The notes beneath the pieces were generated by a model. The model did no database searches and was not told the DNA's origin. It saw only the letters and a list, made by a program, of their open reading frames with translations. This document shows positions 7,338-15,453 of a stretch of DNA of 26,902 bases, piece after piece; position 1 is the stretch's first letter; each line of letters starts with the position of its first letter. The translations under genes and the position numbers were made by a program. This DNA comes from Candidatus Neomicrothrix sp. UBA825 (GTDB lineage Bacteria; Actinomycetota; Acidimicrobiia; Acidimicrobiales; UBA8592), in contig DBHP01000044.1 of NCBI GenBank assembly GCA_002295705.1, forward strand, positions 470-27,371, written 5' to 3'.

Positions 7338-8644
7338 TCATCATCACCTCAGACTGGCTTATAACCAATCCTCATGAGAAACCTCTAAGATCTCATGGTA
7401 TCAGGGTCCAAGACGCGCAGATTACAGAAATTGGTGAGAATCTGGCGTTACAAGCAAAGTACCCCGAAGACGAACTCATCGACGGATCAGGAAAGATTTT
7501 GCTCCCTGGTTTCGTTAATGCCCATACACATATGTACGGAGTCCTAGCTCATGGGATACCAATAGATAACTCACCCGAAGATTTCTGGGGGTTTTTAAAA
7601 GATTATTGGTGGCCAAAAGTGGAAGATGCTCTTGACAAGGAGATGCTGTCTGCCGCAACTAAATGGGCGTGTGCTGAAATGCTTTTATCGGGGACAACTA
7701 CCTTCTACGACATCCTTGAAGCCCCGAATACTTTACCTGGGGGGCTAGACACTCAAAAAGATGAAGTTATATCCGCAGGGATCCGAGGAATTTTGAGCTT
7801 TGAAGCTACGGAACGATCAGGAAGTGAAATAGGAAAACTTGGAATTCAAGAGAATTTATCATTCCACGAAGACACTCAGGATGACCCGCTGATTTCAGCT
7901 ATTATGTGTCTGCATACAACTTTTACCTGCTCCCAAGAATTTATTTCAGAGGCGTTTTCCCTAGCGAAGCAGAGCGAATTAGCTGTGCATGCACATTGTA
8001 ATGAAGGAGAACATGAAGGTATATGGTGTGAAGAGAATCATGGGAAAAGACCTATCGAACTATACAAGGACTTAGGTCTGACCAACTCAAATTTCATCGC
8101 CAGTCAATGCGTTCACCTATCTGAAGAGGAAATAAGAATAATTAAAGAAACAGGTGTAAAAGTTACCCATATGCCTCTTGCTAATTGTGAAGTCGGTGGT
8201 GGAATAGCACCTATCCCTGAATTACTTGACGCAGGAGTCACAGTAGGCTTAGGCAGCGATGGCTATATCAACGACTTCTATGAAGTTATGCGTGGAGCTT
8301 TTCTCATCCATAAAGCAAGGTTGCAAGACCCGGCAGTTATGCCAGCCTCAACAGTGCTTGATATGGCGACATCAGGCGGAGCAAAGGCTTTAGGGCTTAA
8401 AGATGTCGGTAAATTAGAGCCCGGCTATTCAGCTGATTTACAACTTATCGATGGCCGGTTTCCAACTCCGGTGACCAGTGAAAATATCTTTGAACAAATC
8501 ATATTATGGAGAAATCGTGAACATGTATCGGACGTCATGGTTGCTGGCACATGGCAGGTGAGAGGTAGCGAAATTCTTTCTATTGACGTGAATCAAGCCA
8601 GAGACGCACTGCACAAGCAAGCCAAGAGACTGTGGTCGGCATGA
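7334..8644 (+). CDS. COG0402 metal-dependent amidohydrolase/deaminase (SsnA/TrzA/MtaD type)
   Basis: This 436-residue protein is a full-length amidohydrolase-superfamily deaminase with the N- and C-terminal halves of the beta-sandwich around a TIM barrel. Metal-site motifs are HTH (64-66), HAHCNE (219-224), His261 and the GSDG Asp309; the PLANCEVGGG segment (281-290) corresponds to the conserved CPxSNxxL region of COG0402. The family removes amino or other leaving groups from purine and s-triazine-like rings. It is distinct from the other two COG0402 proteins in the window. The start is GTG at 7334, overlapping the SDR stop as GTGA, and the 3' end overlaps the XdhC gene as ATGA. Position inside the XdhD operon suggests it acts on the same heterocycle, as SsnA does in enterobacterial clusters. 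The precise substrate cannot be named. Confidence 0.85.
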   Translation: MIIITSDWLITNPHEKPLRSHGIRVQDAQITEIGENLALQAKYPEDELIDGSGKILLPGFVNAHTHMYGVLAHGIPIDNSPEDFWGFLKDYWWPKVEDALDKEMLSAATKWACAEMLLSGTTTFYDILEAPNTLPGGLDTQKDEVISAGIRGILSFEATERSGSEIGKLGIQENLSFHEDTQDDPLISAIMCLHTTFTCSQEFISEAFSLAKQSELAVHAHCNEGEHEGIWCEENHGKRPIELYKDLGLTNSNFIASQCVHLSEEEIRIIKETGVKVTHMPLANCEVGGGIAPIPELLDAGVTVGLGSDGYINDFYEVMRGAFLIHKARLQDPAVMPASTVLDMATSGGAKALGLKDVGKLEPGYSADLQLIDGRFPTPVTSENIFEQIILWRNREHVSDVMVAGTWQVRGSEILSIDVNQARDALHKQAKRLWSA

Positions 8645-9402
8645 AAATCTTTGAGGAGTTACTAACTAGGATTTCACTCAGGCAGCCAGTTGTTTTATGT
8701 ACTGTTATTGAAACAGATCGCTCTGTCCCCAGAAGAGCTGGTGCAAAAATGCTCGTTTATGATGACGGTTCCACCTATGGGACAATAGGTGGAGGCGAGA
8801 TGGAGTCTCGCGTAATCTATGCGGCGAAAGAATCAATCGAAGCGAAAAAATCCCGACAGCTCACCTACGCATTAGTCGACCCTTCACAGGGCGACCCAGG
8901 CGTCTGCGGTGGGAATGTCACAATCTATCTGGAGCCTTTTATGCCACAAACAACAATATTCATACTCGGAGCTGGACATATCGGTAAAGCAGTCTCGGAA
9001 CTATCAAGCTGGCTGGGATACAGAGTAATAGTCTGGGATGACCGTGAAGACATCATTTCTGCATTTACAGGGGAAGGCGAAACGTTAACGGGTGACTTGT
9101 CAACAGCAATTCAAACGGAACCAATTGATGAACATACTAGAGTCGTTATAGTTACAAGAAATGCCGAAGTCGATTCCAAAGTCTTGCCCTTGATTACAGA
9201 GACTCCGGCTGCTTATATTGGCTTAATGGGTAGTACTCAACGTTGGAAAGTAGTTCGAAACCAACTTATCGAATCAGGTATGAGTACGGAAGAATTGGAG
9301 CGCATAGCAACTCCTATTGGAATTGAAATAGCTGCTGAAAGCCCCGAAGAAATAGCAGTTTCTATTCTGGCTGAGGTAATCGCAGGTGACAATCTTTCGT
9401 AA
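8641..9402 (+). CDS. xdhC: XdhC-family molybdenum cofactor maturation protein
   Basis: This protein of about 253 residues belongs to the XdhC/CoxI family, which binds molybdenum cofactor and assists its sulfuration and insertion into XDH-type enzymes in the cytoplasm. The N-terminal XdhC domain shows GTIGGGEMES (47-56) and CGGNVTIYLEP (89-99). A C-terminal Rossmann domain begins with IFILGAGHIG (106-115) and contains YIGLMGS, the usual family motif. I place the start at ATG 8641, which overlaps the preceding stop as ATGA like the other junctions of this operon; an upstream GTG at 8632 is also in frame but has no support. It lies directly before YqeB and YqeC, forming a three-gene maturation block for the Mo hydroxylases encoded in this window. 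Confidence 0.92.
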   Translation: MKIFEELLTRISLRQPVVLCTVIETDRSVPRRAGAKMLVYDDGSTYGTIGGGEMESRVIYAAKESIEAKKSRQLTYALVDPSQGDPGVCGGNVTIYLEPFMPQTTIFILGAGHIGKAVSELSSWLGYRVIVWDDREDIISAFTGEGETLTGDLSTAIQTEPIDEHTRVVIVTRNAEVDSKVLPLITETPAAYIGLMGSTQRWKVVRNQLIESGMSTEELERIATPIGIEIAAESPEEIAVSILAEVIAGDNLS

Positions 9403-10177
9403 AGAACTGTGCCTTGTCCGCGGAGGAGGTGATCTGGCGACTGGAGTCGTAGCTCGACTTCACCATGCTGGATTTCCGATTGTGGTTACTGAGCTACCAT
9501 TTCCACTCGCTGTTCGTCGATCAGTTGCGGTAGCGAATGTGGTCTATGAAAAATCCGTCCAAATCGAAAACATGTCCGTGCAACTAGTTGACTCCGTATC
9601 AAAGGCAATCACAAAAAGTCGAAAAGGAATCATCGCCGTACTGGTAGATGAAGGAATCCCGGAGACCAATGCTTCAATCATTATTGACGGACGCCTTGCC
9701 AAGAAAAATATTGATACCAAGATTACTGATGCCGACATCGTCGTCGGTTTAGGGCCTGGGTTTACTGCAGGCCTTGATTGTGACTTTGTCATCGAAACAA
9801 AAAGAGGGCATTTCTTAGGGAGAGTTATTAAAAATGGGAAAGCAATAGAGAACACAGGCCGGCCGGAACCAGTAGAAGGTCGGGGAGATGAACGTGTTCT
9901 TCGTTCGCCGAAAGATGGGAAAATCCTCTGGAATGTACAAATAGGAGAGTCCGTTGTCAAAAATCAAACCCTCGGATCTATCGCAGAGGAGACAATCAAA
10001 GCACCATTCGATGGAGTAGTTAGAGGTTTGATACACCCATTTGTAATGACGAAACAGAATATGAAAATAGGCGATATTGATCCCAGACAAACGGATAATT
10101 GGAGGTATATCTCTGACAAAGCACTATCCATAGGCGGAGGGGTATTAGAGGCGGTGTTTTCATGCTTGAAATCATAA
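9386..10177 (+). CDS. yqeB: YqeB-family protein, selenium-dependent molybdenum hydroxylase maturation
   Basis: This 263-residue protein matches the YqeB family (TIGR03309), known as an accessory of selenium-dependent molybdenum hydroxylases and found with orphan SelD. The N-terminal loop VRGGGDLATG (11-20) resembles a nucleotide- or cofactor-binding turn, followed by the TE and RR positions typical of the family. The C-terminal half is biotinyl-like/beta-rich and ends with GDIDPR, SDKA and GGGVLEA motifs. The start is GTG at 9386, inside the end of xdhC (17-base overlap); the 3' end overlaps yqeC by 16 bases. Residues about 158-168 are encoded by an unusually GC-rich patch. The exact biochemical step is not established; a role in making or inserting a labile selenium-containing Mo cofactor is inferred from genome association. 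Confidence 0.92.
   Translation: MTIFRKELCLVRGGGDLATGVVARLHHAGFPIVVTELPFPLAVRRSVAVANVVYEKSVQIENMSVQLVDSVSKAITKSRKGIIAVLVDEGIPETNASIIIDGRLAKKNIDTKITDADIVVGLGPGFTAGLDCDFVIETKRGHFLGRVIKNGKAIENTGRPEPVEGRGDERVLRSPKDGKILWNVQIGESVVKNQTLGSIAEETIKAPFDGVVRGLIHPFVMTKQNMKIGDIDPRQTDNWRYISDKALSIGGGVLEAVFSCLKS
9856..9886. other. GC-rich patch inside yqeB resembling a dispersed palindromic repeat unit
   Basis: Within an AT-rich gene, about 30 bases starting AGGCCGGCCGGAACC are strikingly GC-rich. They encode GRPEPVEGRGD on the + strand, and the - strand would read PSTGSGRP-like. Those peptide pairs are hallmarks of small repetitive palindromes found in many bacterial genomes. The protein length fits the family here, so it may equally be chance. 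Only one copy is seen in the window. Confidence 0.25.
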
Positions 10178-10902
10178 GCCTCGCAAGTCTTGCCAAAAGT
10201 TTGAAGCTGCATACGAAAGGAGCGAATCATTTTATTTCATTAGTAGGAGGAGGCGGTAAGACCACTTTGCTCCATGCTCTTGGAAAACAACTATGCGGAC
10301 GAACTATTCTGACGTCTACGACAAAAATGGGGTGTGACCAAAACAATAATTTACGGACACTCATGAAACCTGATGCGGAAGCCATTCAATCAATCCAAAA
10401 GCATGAGACAGTAATGATCTGGAGAAGAATTGTGGGAGAAAAGGCTATCGGTGTAGAAAAACAAACCTGTGATTCATGGTTCTCATATGTCGATCATATT
10501 GTTGTAGAGGCAGATGGATCTAGAAGAAAACCTTTCAAAGCCCCAGCAGACTATGAACCAGTAATCCCATCAAAAACGACACTGATGATCTCAGTTATCG
10601 GTGCTGATGCACTAGGTAGAGTAATAGCTGATCAATGCCATAGGCCATTACGAGTGGCAGCAATAGCTGGATGCGAACCGTACCAAAGATTGACTCCAAC
10701 TTCAGCAGCAAAGATTCTTCTCTCACAAAGGGGCAGCCTAAAAGAACTCCCTTCCAATTCAGAAATGATCATTGTGGTAACAAAGGTAAGCAAAGAAAAT
10801 GTGAAATTAGTAAAAGAACTCCACGAAGCAGTTACGGCAATTGACCCTCAAAGGCAACTAATCGGTGTATCTTTTGAAGAAGAACTTGAGGCTAAGAGAT
10901 GA
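10162..10902 (+). CDS. yqeC: YqeC-family putative selenium-dependent hydroxylase accessory protein
   Basis: This 246-residue protein matches the YqeC family (TIGR03172). It is a P-loop protein with a glycine-rich GGGGKTT (29-35), followed by TSTTKM (51-56) and the family signature EADGSRRKPFKAP (116-128). It also has the conserved YEPVIP that follows and an IGADALG segment. YqeC genes occur with yqeB, xdhC and selenium-dependent molybdenum hydroxylases, and the protein is assumed to use nucleotide hydrolysis during enzyme or cofactor maturation. Overlaps on both sides (yqeB upstream; ATGA with the flavin oxidoreductase downstream) show tight operon structure. Together with yqeB it is the strongest evidence in the window that at least one of the three Mo hydroxylases uses the selenium-containing cofactor variant. 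Confidence 0.92.
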   Translation: MLEIISLASLAKSLKLHTKGANHFISLVGGGGKTTLLHALGKQLCGRTILTSTTKMGCDQNNNLRTLMKPDAEAIQSIQKHETVMIWRRIVGEKAIGVEKQTCDSWFSYVDHIVVEADGSRRKPFKAPADYEPVIPSKTTLMISVIGADALGRVIADQCHRPLRVAAIAGCEPYQRLTPTSAAKILLSQRGSLKELPSNSEMIIVVTKVSKENVKLVKELHEAVTAIDPQRQLIGVSFEEELEAKR

Positions 10903-11849
10903 AAATAAGTTTAAATGTTATTCCAGAATGCCCTATCGAAGAAATCGTGCAAATAGCAAAACATGCTGAGAATCTCGGCTATCAGAGGTGTTGGGTCTAT
11001 GACGAGGGATTAGCGACTAGAGACGTCCATATTGTCATGACCGCTATTGCACTTGAAACAAGCCAGATGGAAATAGGTCCAGGAATCACAAACCCTTACA
11101 CTCGTCACCCTGCCCAAACTGCCGCAGCGATAATGACCTTAGATGAATTATCAAATGGAAGAGCGTTTCTTGGGATCGGCGCAGGAGGTTCACTTACTTT
11201 AGACCCCCTTGAAATCAGAAGAGAGAAGCCTTTAACTGCCGTAAGAGACACAATTGAGATCACGCGAAAACTTCTCACAGGGGAGAGAGTCTCATATGAG
11301 GGGATAATCGCATCCATAGAATCGGCACAAATAGACTACACGCGACAAGATATTGAAATATGGCTTGCTGGTCGAGGGCCTAAAATGCTCGCCCTCGGCG
11401 GAGAATTAGCCGATGGTGTTATGTTAGATTTTATCTACAAGCCAGAATTAGGTGAGTATATACAGAACATCAGACACAGCCGAAAAACAAAGGTGTGCTA
11501 CTCAACGGCTATCGTAACTGATGAACAGGACCTTGAGTTTGTCCGACCGCATATGACGTACAGGCTTGTTGATGCACCACCCCAAGTTAAAGAAAGTATA
11601 GGAATAACACCGGAGGAAATTGATAAGATCCGCTCTGCACTTAGCGGCGGGCTTGAATCAGCCGCTCGTTATGTTAAAGATGAATGGATTGCTCCGTTTA
11701 TAATTCAAGGAACCCCCTCAGAATGCAGGGAAGAAATTAGAGAGATCTGTGACAAGAACGAGGTTGACGAATTCTTGATACCGATGTTTGACATGCCTGA
11801 CCCTAAACAATACCTTGACCAGATAGCGTCTATCTTGCTACCTGCCTAA
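10899..11849 (+). CDS. Luciferase-like (LLM class) flavin/F420-dependent oxidoreductase, copy 1
   Basis: This 316-residue protein is a single-domain bacterial luciferase-like TIM barrel. Typical features are the N-terminal AENLGYQRCWVYDEG segment, the LDELSNGRAFLGIGAG motif around 83-99, IWLAGRGPKMLALGGELADG in the middle and the DEFLIPMF strand near the end. It is closest in style to the 5,10-methylenetetrahydromethanopterin reductase-like subgroup; whether it uses FMN or F420 cannot be settled by eye. It overlaps yqeC as ATGA and is the last gene of the + strand operon. A clear paralogue sits in the opposing operon (17375-18382). A role in oxidising or opening the heterocycle, as the related flavoenzyme RutA does with uracil, is possible but is inference. 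Its stop codon overlaps the convergent hydantoinase stop. Confidence 0.88.
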   Translation: MKISLNVIPECPIEEIVQIAKHAENLGYQRCWVYDEGLATRDVHIVMTAIALETSQMEIGPGITNPYTRHPAQTAAAIMTLDELSNGRAFLGIGAGGSLTLDPLEIRREKPLTAVRDTIEITRKLLTGERVSYEGIIASIESAQIDYTRQDIEIWLAGRGPKMLALGGELADGVMLDFIYKPELGEYIQNIRHSRKTKVCYSTAIVTDEQDLEFVRPHMTYRLVDAPPQVKESIGITPEEIDKIRSALSGGLESAARYVKDEWIAPFIIQGTPSECREEIREICDKNEVDEFLIPMFDMPDPKQYLDQIASILLPA

Positions 11850-13258
11850 CGTAACGGTTCCGGGAGGGATCGTTTCAGGAACTCTCCGTGTCCAGGCTTA
11901 CCAACCAAATTCCTGTCTCGAATTACAAATGAACCCCGACTAATCACGCTTTCTGATTGACCTTGGACTTTGATACTTTCCCAAACAGAATAATCAATTG
12001 ACATATGGTGGGTACTGGCACCAAGAACATGTTCCGTTTCTGGATTGAAAATCACAATATCAGCATCAGCGCCTGGAGCAATGATGCCCTTTCTCCCTTG
12101 TAGTCCAAAAAGTCGAGCTGGAGTGGTCGAACACAACTCGACCCACCTTTGCAAGGTAATTTCTCCCGTTAAAACTCCCTGATATAGGAGATCCATGCGG
12201 TGTTCAATGACTCCTAAGCCGTTCGGCGTATCTCTAAAATCTTCAACGCCTAAGAGCTTTTCGGCATCACAGAACGGGCAGTGGTCAGTAGCGACCACAG
12301 ATAAATCATCTGTTCTGAGACCCATCCATAAGCTATCTTGATGATTTTCCGCCGACGGACGAAGAGGAGGAGAACAGATATGTCTCAGACCGTCAATACC
12401 TGGCTGATCTAGGTGCTCTTCCAGTGTCAGATACAAGTATTGGGGACAAGTTTCAGCAAACACGTTACGACCTTCATCACGCGCCCGAGAAACTTCCTTT
12501 AACGCATTCAATGAGGATAAATGAACGATATAAAGTGGAGCTCCCGCAACTACAGCTAACTGTATGGCCCTGTGGGTTGCTTCTCCTTCTAGTTCTGGAG
12601 GACGTGTTCGCCCGTGCCAAACTGAACCTAGTTTTCCTTGAGCAGCGGCTTGTTCTCTCAAAACGTCGATTGCGATACCGTTCTCAGCGTGCATCATGAT
12701 CATGGCACCTGTTTCAGATGCTAATTGCATTACCTTTAGTATTTGGCCATCATCGGAATACCAGGCATCCGGATATGCCATAAATAACTTAAAGCTCGTA
12801 ATCCCTGAGTCAACAGTGTTTCGAATATCAATTAATGATTGTGTATGGACATCACCAACCGAAAGGTGAAGAGAATAATCAATTGCGCATTGTCCTTCAG
12901 CTTCAGCTAGACGAGACTCTATCGCATCTGGTACCGCAGATCCTTTGATCTGCCCCGCAAAATCAATAACAGTAGTAGTTCCACCCCAAGCTGCAGCTTG
13001 CGTCCCAGATTCGAACGTGTCGCTAGACGTTGCTTGATCAGACATGGGTAATTGAAGGTGGACATGGGAATCTACGCCTCCAGGTATCACGTATTTCCCC
13101 GAAGCATTTATTACTTCACAATCCCAGCTCTCTACAGAATCTAACATTTCACTGTGAGGGTCAATTAACGCAGCTATTTTTTCGCCCACTATCAGTACCT
13201 CATAACGCCCAGTATGGTTTGCGTTAACGACTGTTCCTCCGCGAATTAGTTTCATCAT
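11846..13258 (-). CDS. D-hydantoinase/dihydropyrimidinase-type cyclic amidohydrolase
   Basis: This 470-residue protein hydrolyses a cyclic imide or amide ring such as dihydropyrimidine or hydantoin. The complete binuclear metal site is visible: DSHVHL (His65, His67), the carboxylated lysine Lys157 in SFKLFMAY with the catalytic Tyr162 five residues later, His190, His246 in IVHLSS and Asp325 in ATDHCPF. Spacing matches D-hydantoinases (Lys to Tyr +5). The SFKLFMAY motif separates it from classical allantoinases. It is the last gene of the - strand operon, starting with tandem ATGs right after the TAA of the creatininase gene. The E. coli counterpart in the ssnA-xdhD cluster is HyuA/YgeZ (about 461 residues), so a purine-derived ring is a plausible substrate, and the carbamoyl product could be taken by the two carbamoylase genes upstream. 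Confidence 0.9.
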   Translation of the reverse strand: MMKLIRGGTVVNANHTGRYEVLIVGEKIAALIDPHSEMLDSVESWDCEVINASGKYVIPGGVDSHVHLQLPMSDQATSSDTFESGTQAAAWGGTTTVIDFAGQIKGSAVPDAIESRLAEAEGQCAIDYSLHLSVGDVHTQSLIDIRNTVDSGITSFKLFMAYPDAWYSDDGQILKVMQLASETGAMIMMHAENGIAIDVLREQAAAQGKLGSVWHGRTRPPELEGEATHRAIQLAVVAGAPLYIVHLSSLNALKEVSRARDEGRNVFAETCPQYLYLTLEEHLDQPGIDGLRHICSPPLRPSAENHQDSLWMGLRTDDLSVVATDHCPFCDAEKLLGVEDFRDTPNGLGVIEHRMDLLYQGVLTGEITLQRWVELCSTTPARLFGLQGRKGIIAPGADADIVIFNPETEHVLGASTHHMSIDYSVWESIKVQGQSESVISRGSFVIRDRNLVGKPGHGEFLKRSLPEPLR

Positions 13259-14029
13259 TTACTCTTTAAACTTAAAGGACTTGATCTCACTCAAAGCTTC
13301 GCAAAGAGACTCAACGGCGGCATTAAATAGCTTTTCTCCCAGTTCAGGCGAGGCCCCTGTCGGGTCACCAATATACCCGTCCTTATGGAAATCATTTGAT
13401 AACCAGCCAAATGAAACGGAACCTCCAAACTTCACGTGCTTATTTTCAGCAAGCTTTTCAGGAACTCTTCGTTCAGCTTTGCCCAAATCAACTAAATCTG
13501 GCCTCAAAAACATAAATACCGAAGTTTCATCCCTGCCACCATGTATTCCCATGCCTAATTCATCTTCAGTCGATGATCCACCGTAGGCAGGGGGTAGAGC
13601 TGGGTGGATCAGAAAAGTTTCAAGCAAATGATTGAGTCGTAACTCACGGAGGGCAGTATTCAATAACGTTGTGTTCCCGCCATGCCCGTTCAACAAAACT
13701 AATTTTTTAGCGTTGGTTTTACTCAGAGACTCTCCGATATCATTCAAAACCGCCATGAGAGTTTCGTATCGTAGCGAAATCGTTCCCCCAGACCAGTTAT
13801 GTTCATTTGATTTTGAAATAGAAAGCGTCGGAAGTAGCCATATATCTAACTCATCTCCGCATTTAGCAACTATGGCTTCAGCAGTCTTCTCAGCGATAAC
13901 ACGGTCAACGGACATGGGTAAATGAGGTCCATGCTGTTCAATAGCTCCTACAGGAAGCAGGATAATTGAAGATTCCGATAAAACACTCGGAATTTCTGGT
14001 CCTTTAAGATCTTCGTACATTCCTCCCAT
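13259..14029 (-). CDS. Creatininase-family amidohydrolase
   Basis: This 256-residue protein has the family metal and active-site motifs: PVGAIEQHGPHLP (26-38) with Glu31 and His33, Asp42, EHNWSGGT (76-83), NGHGGN (114-119) and HGGRDETS further on. Family members hydrolyse creatinine or other cyclic or linear amides; others are peptide or formamide hydrolases of cofactor biosynthesis, so the name does not prove creatinine as substrate. The hydantoinase gene next to it supports a ring-opening role on a creatinine- or hydantoin-like intermediate. The ATG at 14029 is followed nine bases later by a second in-frame ATG (14020). The purine-rich GGAGG lies between them and is too close to serve the second start well. 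A 78-base gap separates it from the upstream gene. Confidence 0.88.
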   Translation of the reverse strand: MGGMYEDLKGPEIPSVLSESSIILLPVGAIEQHGPHLPMSVDRVIAEKTAEAIVAKCGDELDIWLLPTLSISKSNEHNWSGGTISLRYETLMAVLNDIGESLSKTNAKKLVLLNGHGGNTTLLNTALRELRLNHLLETFLIHPALPPAYGGSSTEDELGMGIHGGRDETSVFMFLRPDLVDLGKAERRVPEKLAENKHVKFGGSVSFGWLSNDFHKDGYIGDPTGASPELGEKLFNAAVESLCEALSEIKSFKFKE

Positions 14030-14107
14030 AGCATGAGGTTAGCGCCTTATTTACCTGTATTTATGTAATATCTCTTGGAACACGCAATAATAACTTTGAT
14101 ATTAACT

Positions 14108-15400
14108 TTATTCCCACAAGCGTTTAGAGCGTTTTGATAGTGATTTATGGGCATCAGAAAGACTAAATCCGAGAAGTTCTCCGTCCTTAGCTACTTGCTT
14201 ACCACCAACGAAAAGATCAAGAACTTTCCGGTCAGGACCTAAAACAAGACCCGAAATCGGATCACGAACGCCGGCGAGATCCGGTACGTCCCACACTGCA
14301 AAATCTGCATTGAATCCTACAGCTAATTCGCCTGATTTTGATGCTCCAAGGCACTTAGCACCACCGGATGTTCCAAGATAGAGAACGTCTCTAGGCATTA
14401 AGGCATCCGGACGCATTTCCCTCAAGCGAGCGGTATATAGAGCCTGTCTTAACTCGGGGAAGAGCCCGCCTACCTCATTGCTGGCAACTCCATCCACTCC
14501 AAGGCCAACTGGAACATTCGCTTGCAGAAGATCAGAAACGGGGCACATGCCGGCAGCGAGTCGGGCGTTTGATGATGGACAATGTGCAACTCCTGTTCCT
14601 TGTTGTCCCAGTAACGTAATTTCCTTCTCTGAAAAGTGAATTCCATGTGCAAACCAAACGTCATCGCCAGTCCATCCCCACTCAAATAACTGCTCGGCTG
14701 GTCTTTTCCCAAATCGTTCTATGCAGTGTTCCTGCTCGTCAATGGTTTCACACAAGTGAGTATGAAGTCGAAGACCGTGTTTACGTGCGAGGCTAGCAGA
14801 CTCTATCATCAAACCTTCAGTCACAGAAAAAGGGCTACAAGGAGCAACAACAACATTAACCATCTTTCCATCATGGTGATTAGAGATTATGCGTTCTGTT
14901 GAAGCAAGTATTGAATCTCGCTCCTCAACCAAATTATCTGGCGGAAGACCACCTTTTGCTTCCCCGAGATCCATAGAACCTCTACTAAGGAAAATTCGTA
15001 TTCCAACAAGTTTTGCTGCATCCACAATTGCATCGAAAACCGAATCATCGCCATCCGGAACTACGTAATGATGATCAAACGCAGTAGTACAGCCACTCAA
15101 TGCTAATTCTGCTAAACCAACAAGCGCTGCTGAGAAGACATCCTCTACGTTCATCTTCTTCCATACTGGATAAAGGGTCTGGAGCCACTCAAAAAGGTTG
15201 CAACCCGTTGCAATTCCTCTTGTCATCCACTGATACAAATGATGATGCGTATTAATCAGACCGGGGGTAATAATGACGTCATCATACCGAAGCTCCACAT
15301 CGCTATCTTTCCGATCAACAACCCCAAGTTCGGTAATTATCCCACCCTCAAAGGCTATATCTCCCGGATATCTCGCTCCTCGTATAACAGTTCTTGGCAC
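14108..15400 (-). CDS. 8-oxoguanine deaminase-like COG0402 amidohydrolase
   Basis: This 430-residue amidohydrolase resembles 8-oxoguanine deaminase, which converts 8-oxoguanine to urate and ammonia. Visible motifs are NTHHHLYQ with metal ligands His52 and His54, HTHLCETIDE (213-222) with catalytic Glu218, His252, AHCPSSN (272-278) and GVDGVASNE with Asp303. The last is close to the GVDGSASND signature of that subfamily, differing at Ser to Val. Hydroxyatrazine-type deaminases share part of this pattern and remain an alternative. The start is GTG at 15400: an in-frame stop (15404-15406) lies two codons upstream and no ATG is available. Placement among XDH-type genes fits a purine deaminase, and urate would then be a pathway intermediate. 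Confidence 0.82.
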   Translation of the reverse strand: MPRTVIRGARYPGDIAFEGGIITELGVVDRKDSDVELRYDDVIITPGLINTHHHLYQWMTRGIATGCNLFEWLQTLYPVWKKMNVEDVFSAALVGLAELALSGCTTAFDHHYVVPDGDDSVFDAIVDAAKLVGIRIFLSRGSMDLGEAKGGLPPDNLVEERDSILASTERIISNHHDGKMVNVVVAPCSPFSVTEGLMIESASLARKHGLRLHTHLCETIDEQEHCIERFGKRPAEQLFEWGWTGDDVWFAHGIHFSEKEITLLGQQGTGVAHCPSSNARLAAGMCPVSDLLQANVPVGLGVDGVASNEVGGLFPELRQALYTARLREMRPDALMPRDVLYLGTSGGAKCLGASKSGELAVGFNADFAVWDVPDLAGVRDPISGLVLGPDRKVLDLFVGGKQVAKDGELLGFSLSDAHKSLSKRSKRLWE

Positions 15401-15453
15401 ATATTAAACCTAGCAGGGGTAATCAGATGGAGAGATAATCCGATTACTTTTGC

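Noticed and set aside
8632..8640. GTG start nine bases upstream of the XdhC ATG
   Set aside because: ATG at 8641 forms the ATGA overlap seen at other junctions of this operon, and the extra three residues have no family support.
9544..9960. 138-codon open frame on the - strand across yqeB
   Set aside because: It is antisense to a well-conserved gene, has no family resemblance or ribosome binding site, and is explained by codon bias of yqeB.
11846..13258. Interpretation of the hydantoinase gene as allantoinase
   Set aside because: The SFKLFMAY lysine-tyrosine motif with +5 spacing is that of hydantoinases/dihydropyrimidinases, which use a catalytic tyrosine; allantoinases differ here.
14030..14107. 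AT-rich gap with weak TTATTA and TATTAC boxes 17 bases apart on the - strand, before the creatininase gene
   Set aside because: Both boxes match consensus poorly (about 3/6 and 4/6) and AT-rich DNA yields such matches by chance; an internal promoter is possible but unsupported.
15419..15451. Inverted repeat GTAATC/GATTAC followed by TTTT on the + strand
   Set aside because: The 17-base loop and 6-pair stem are weak, and no + strand gene ends here, so it is not a credible terminator.
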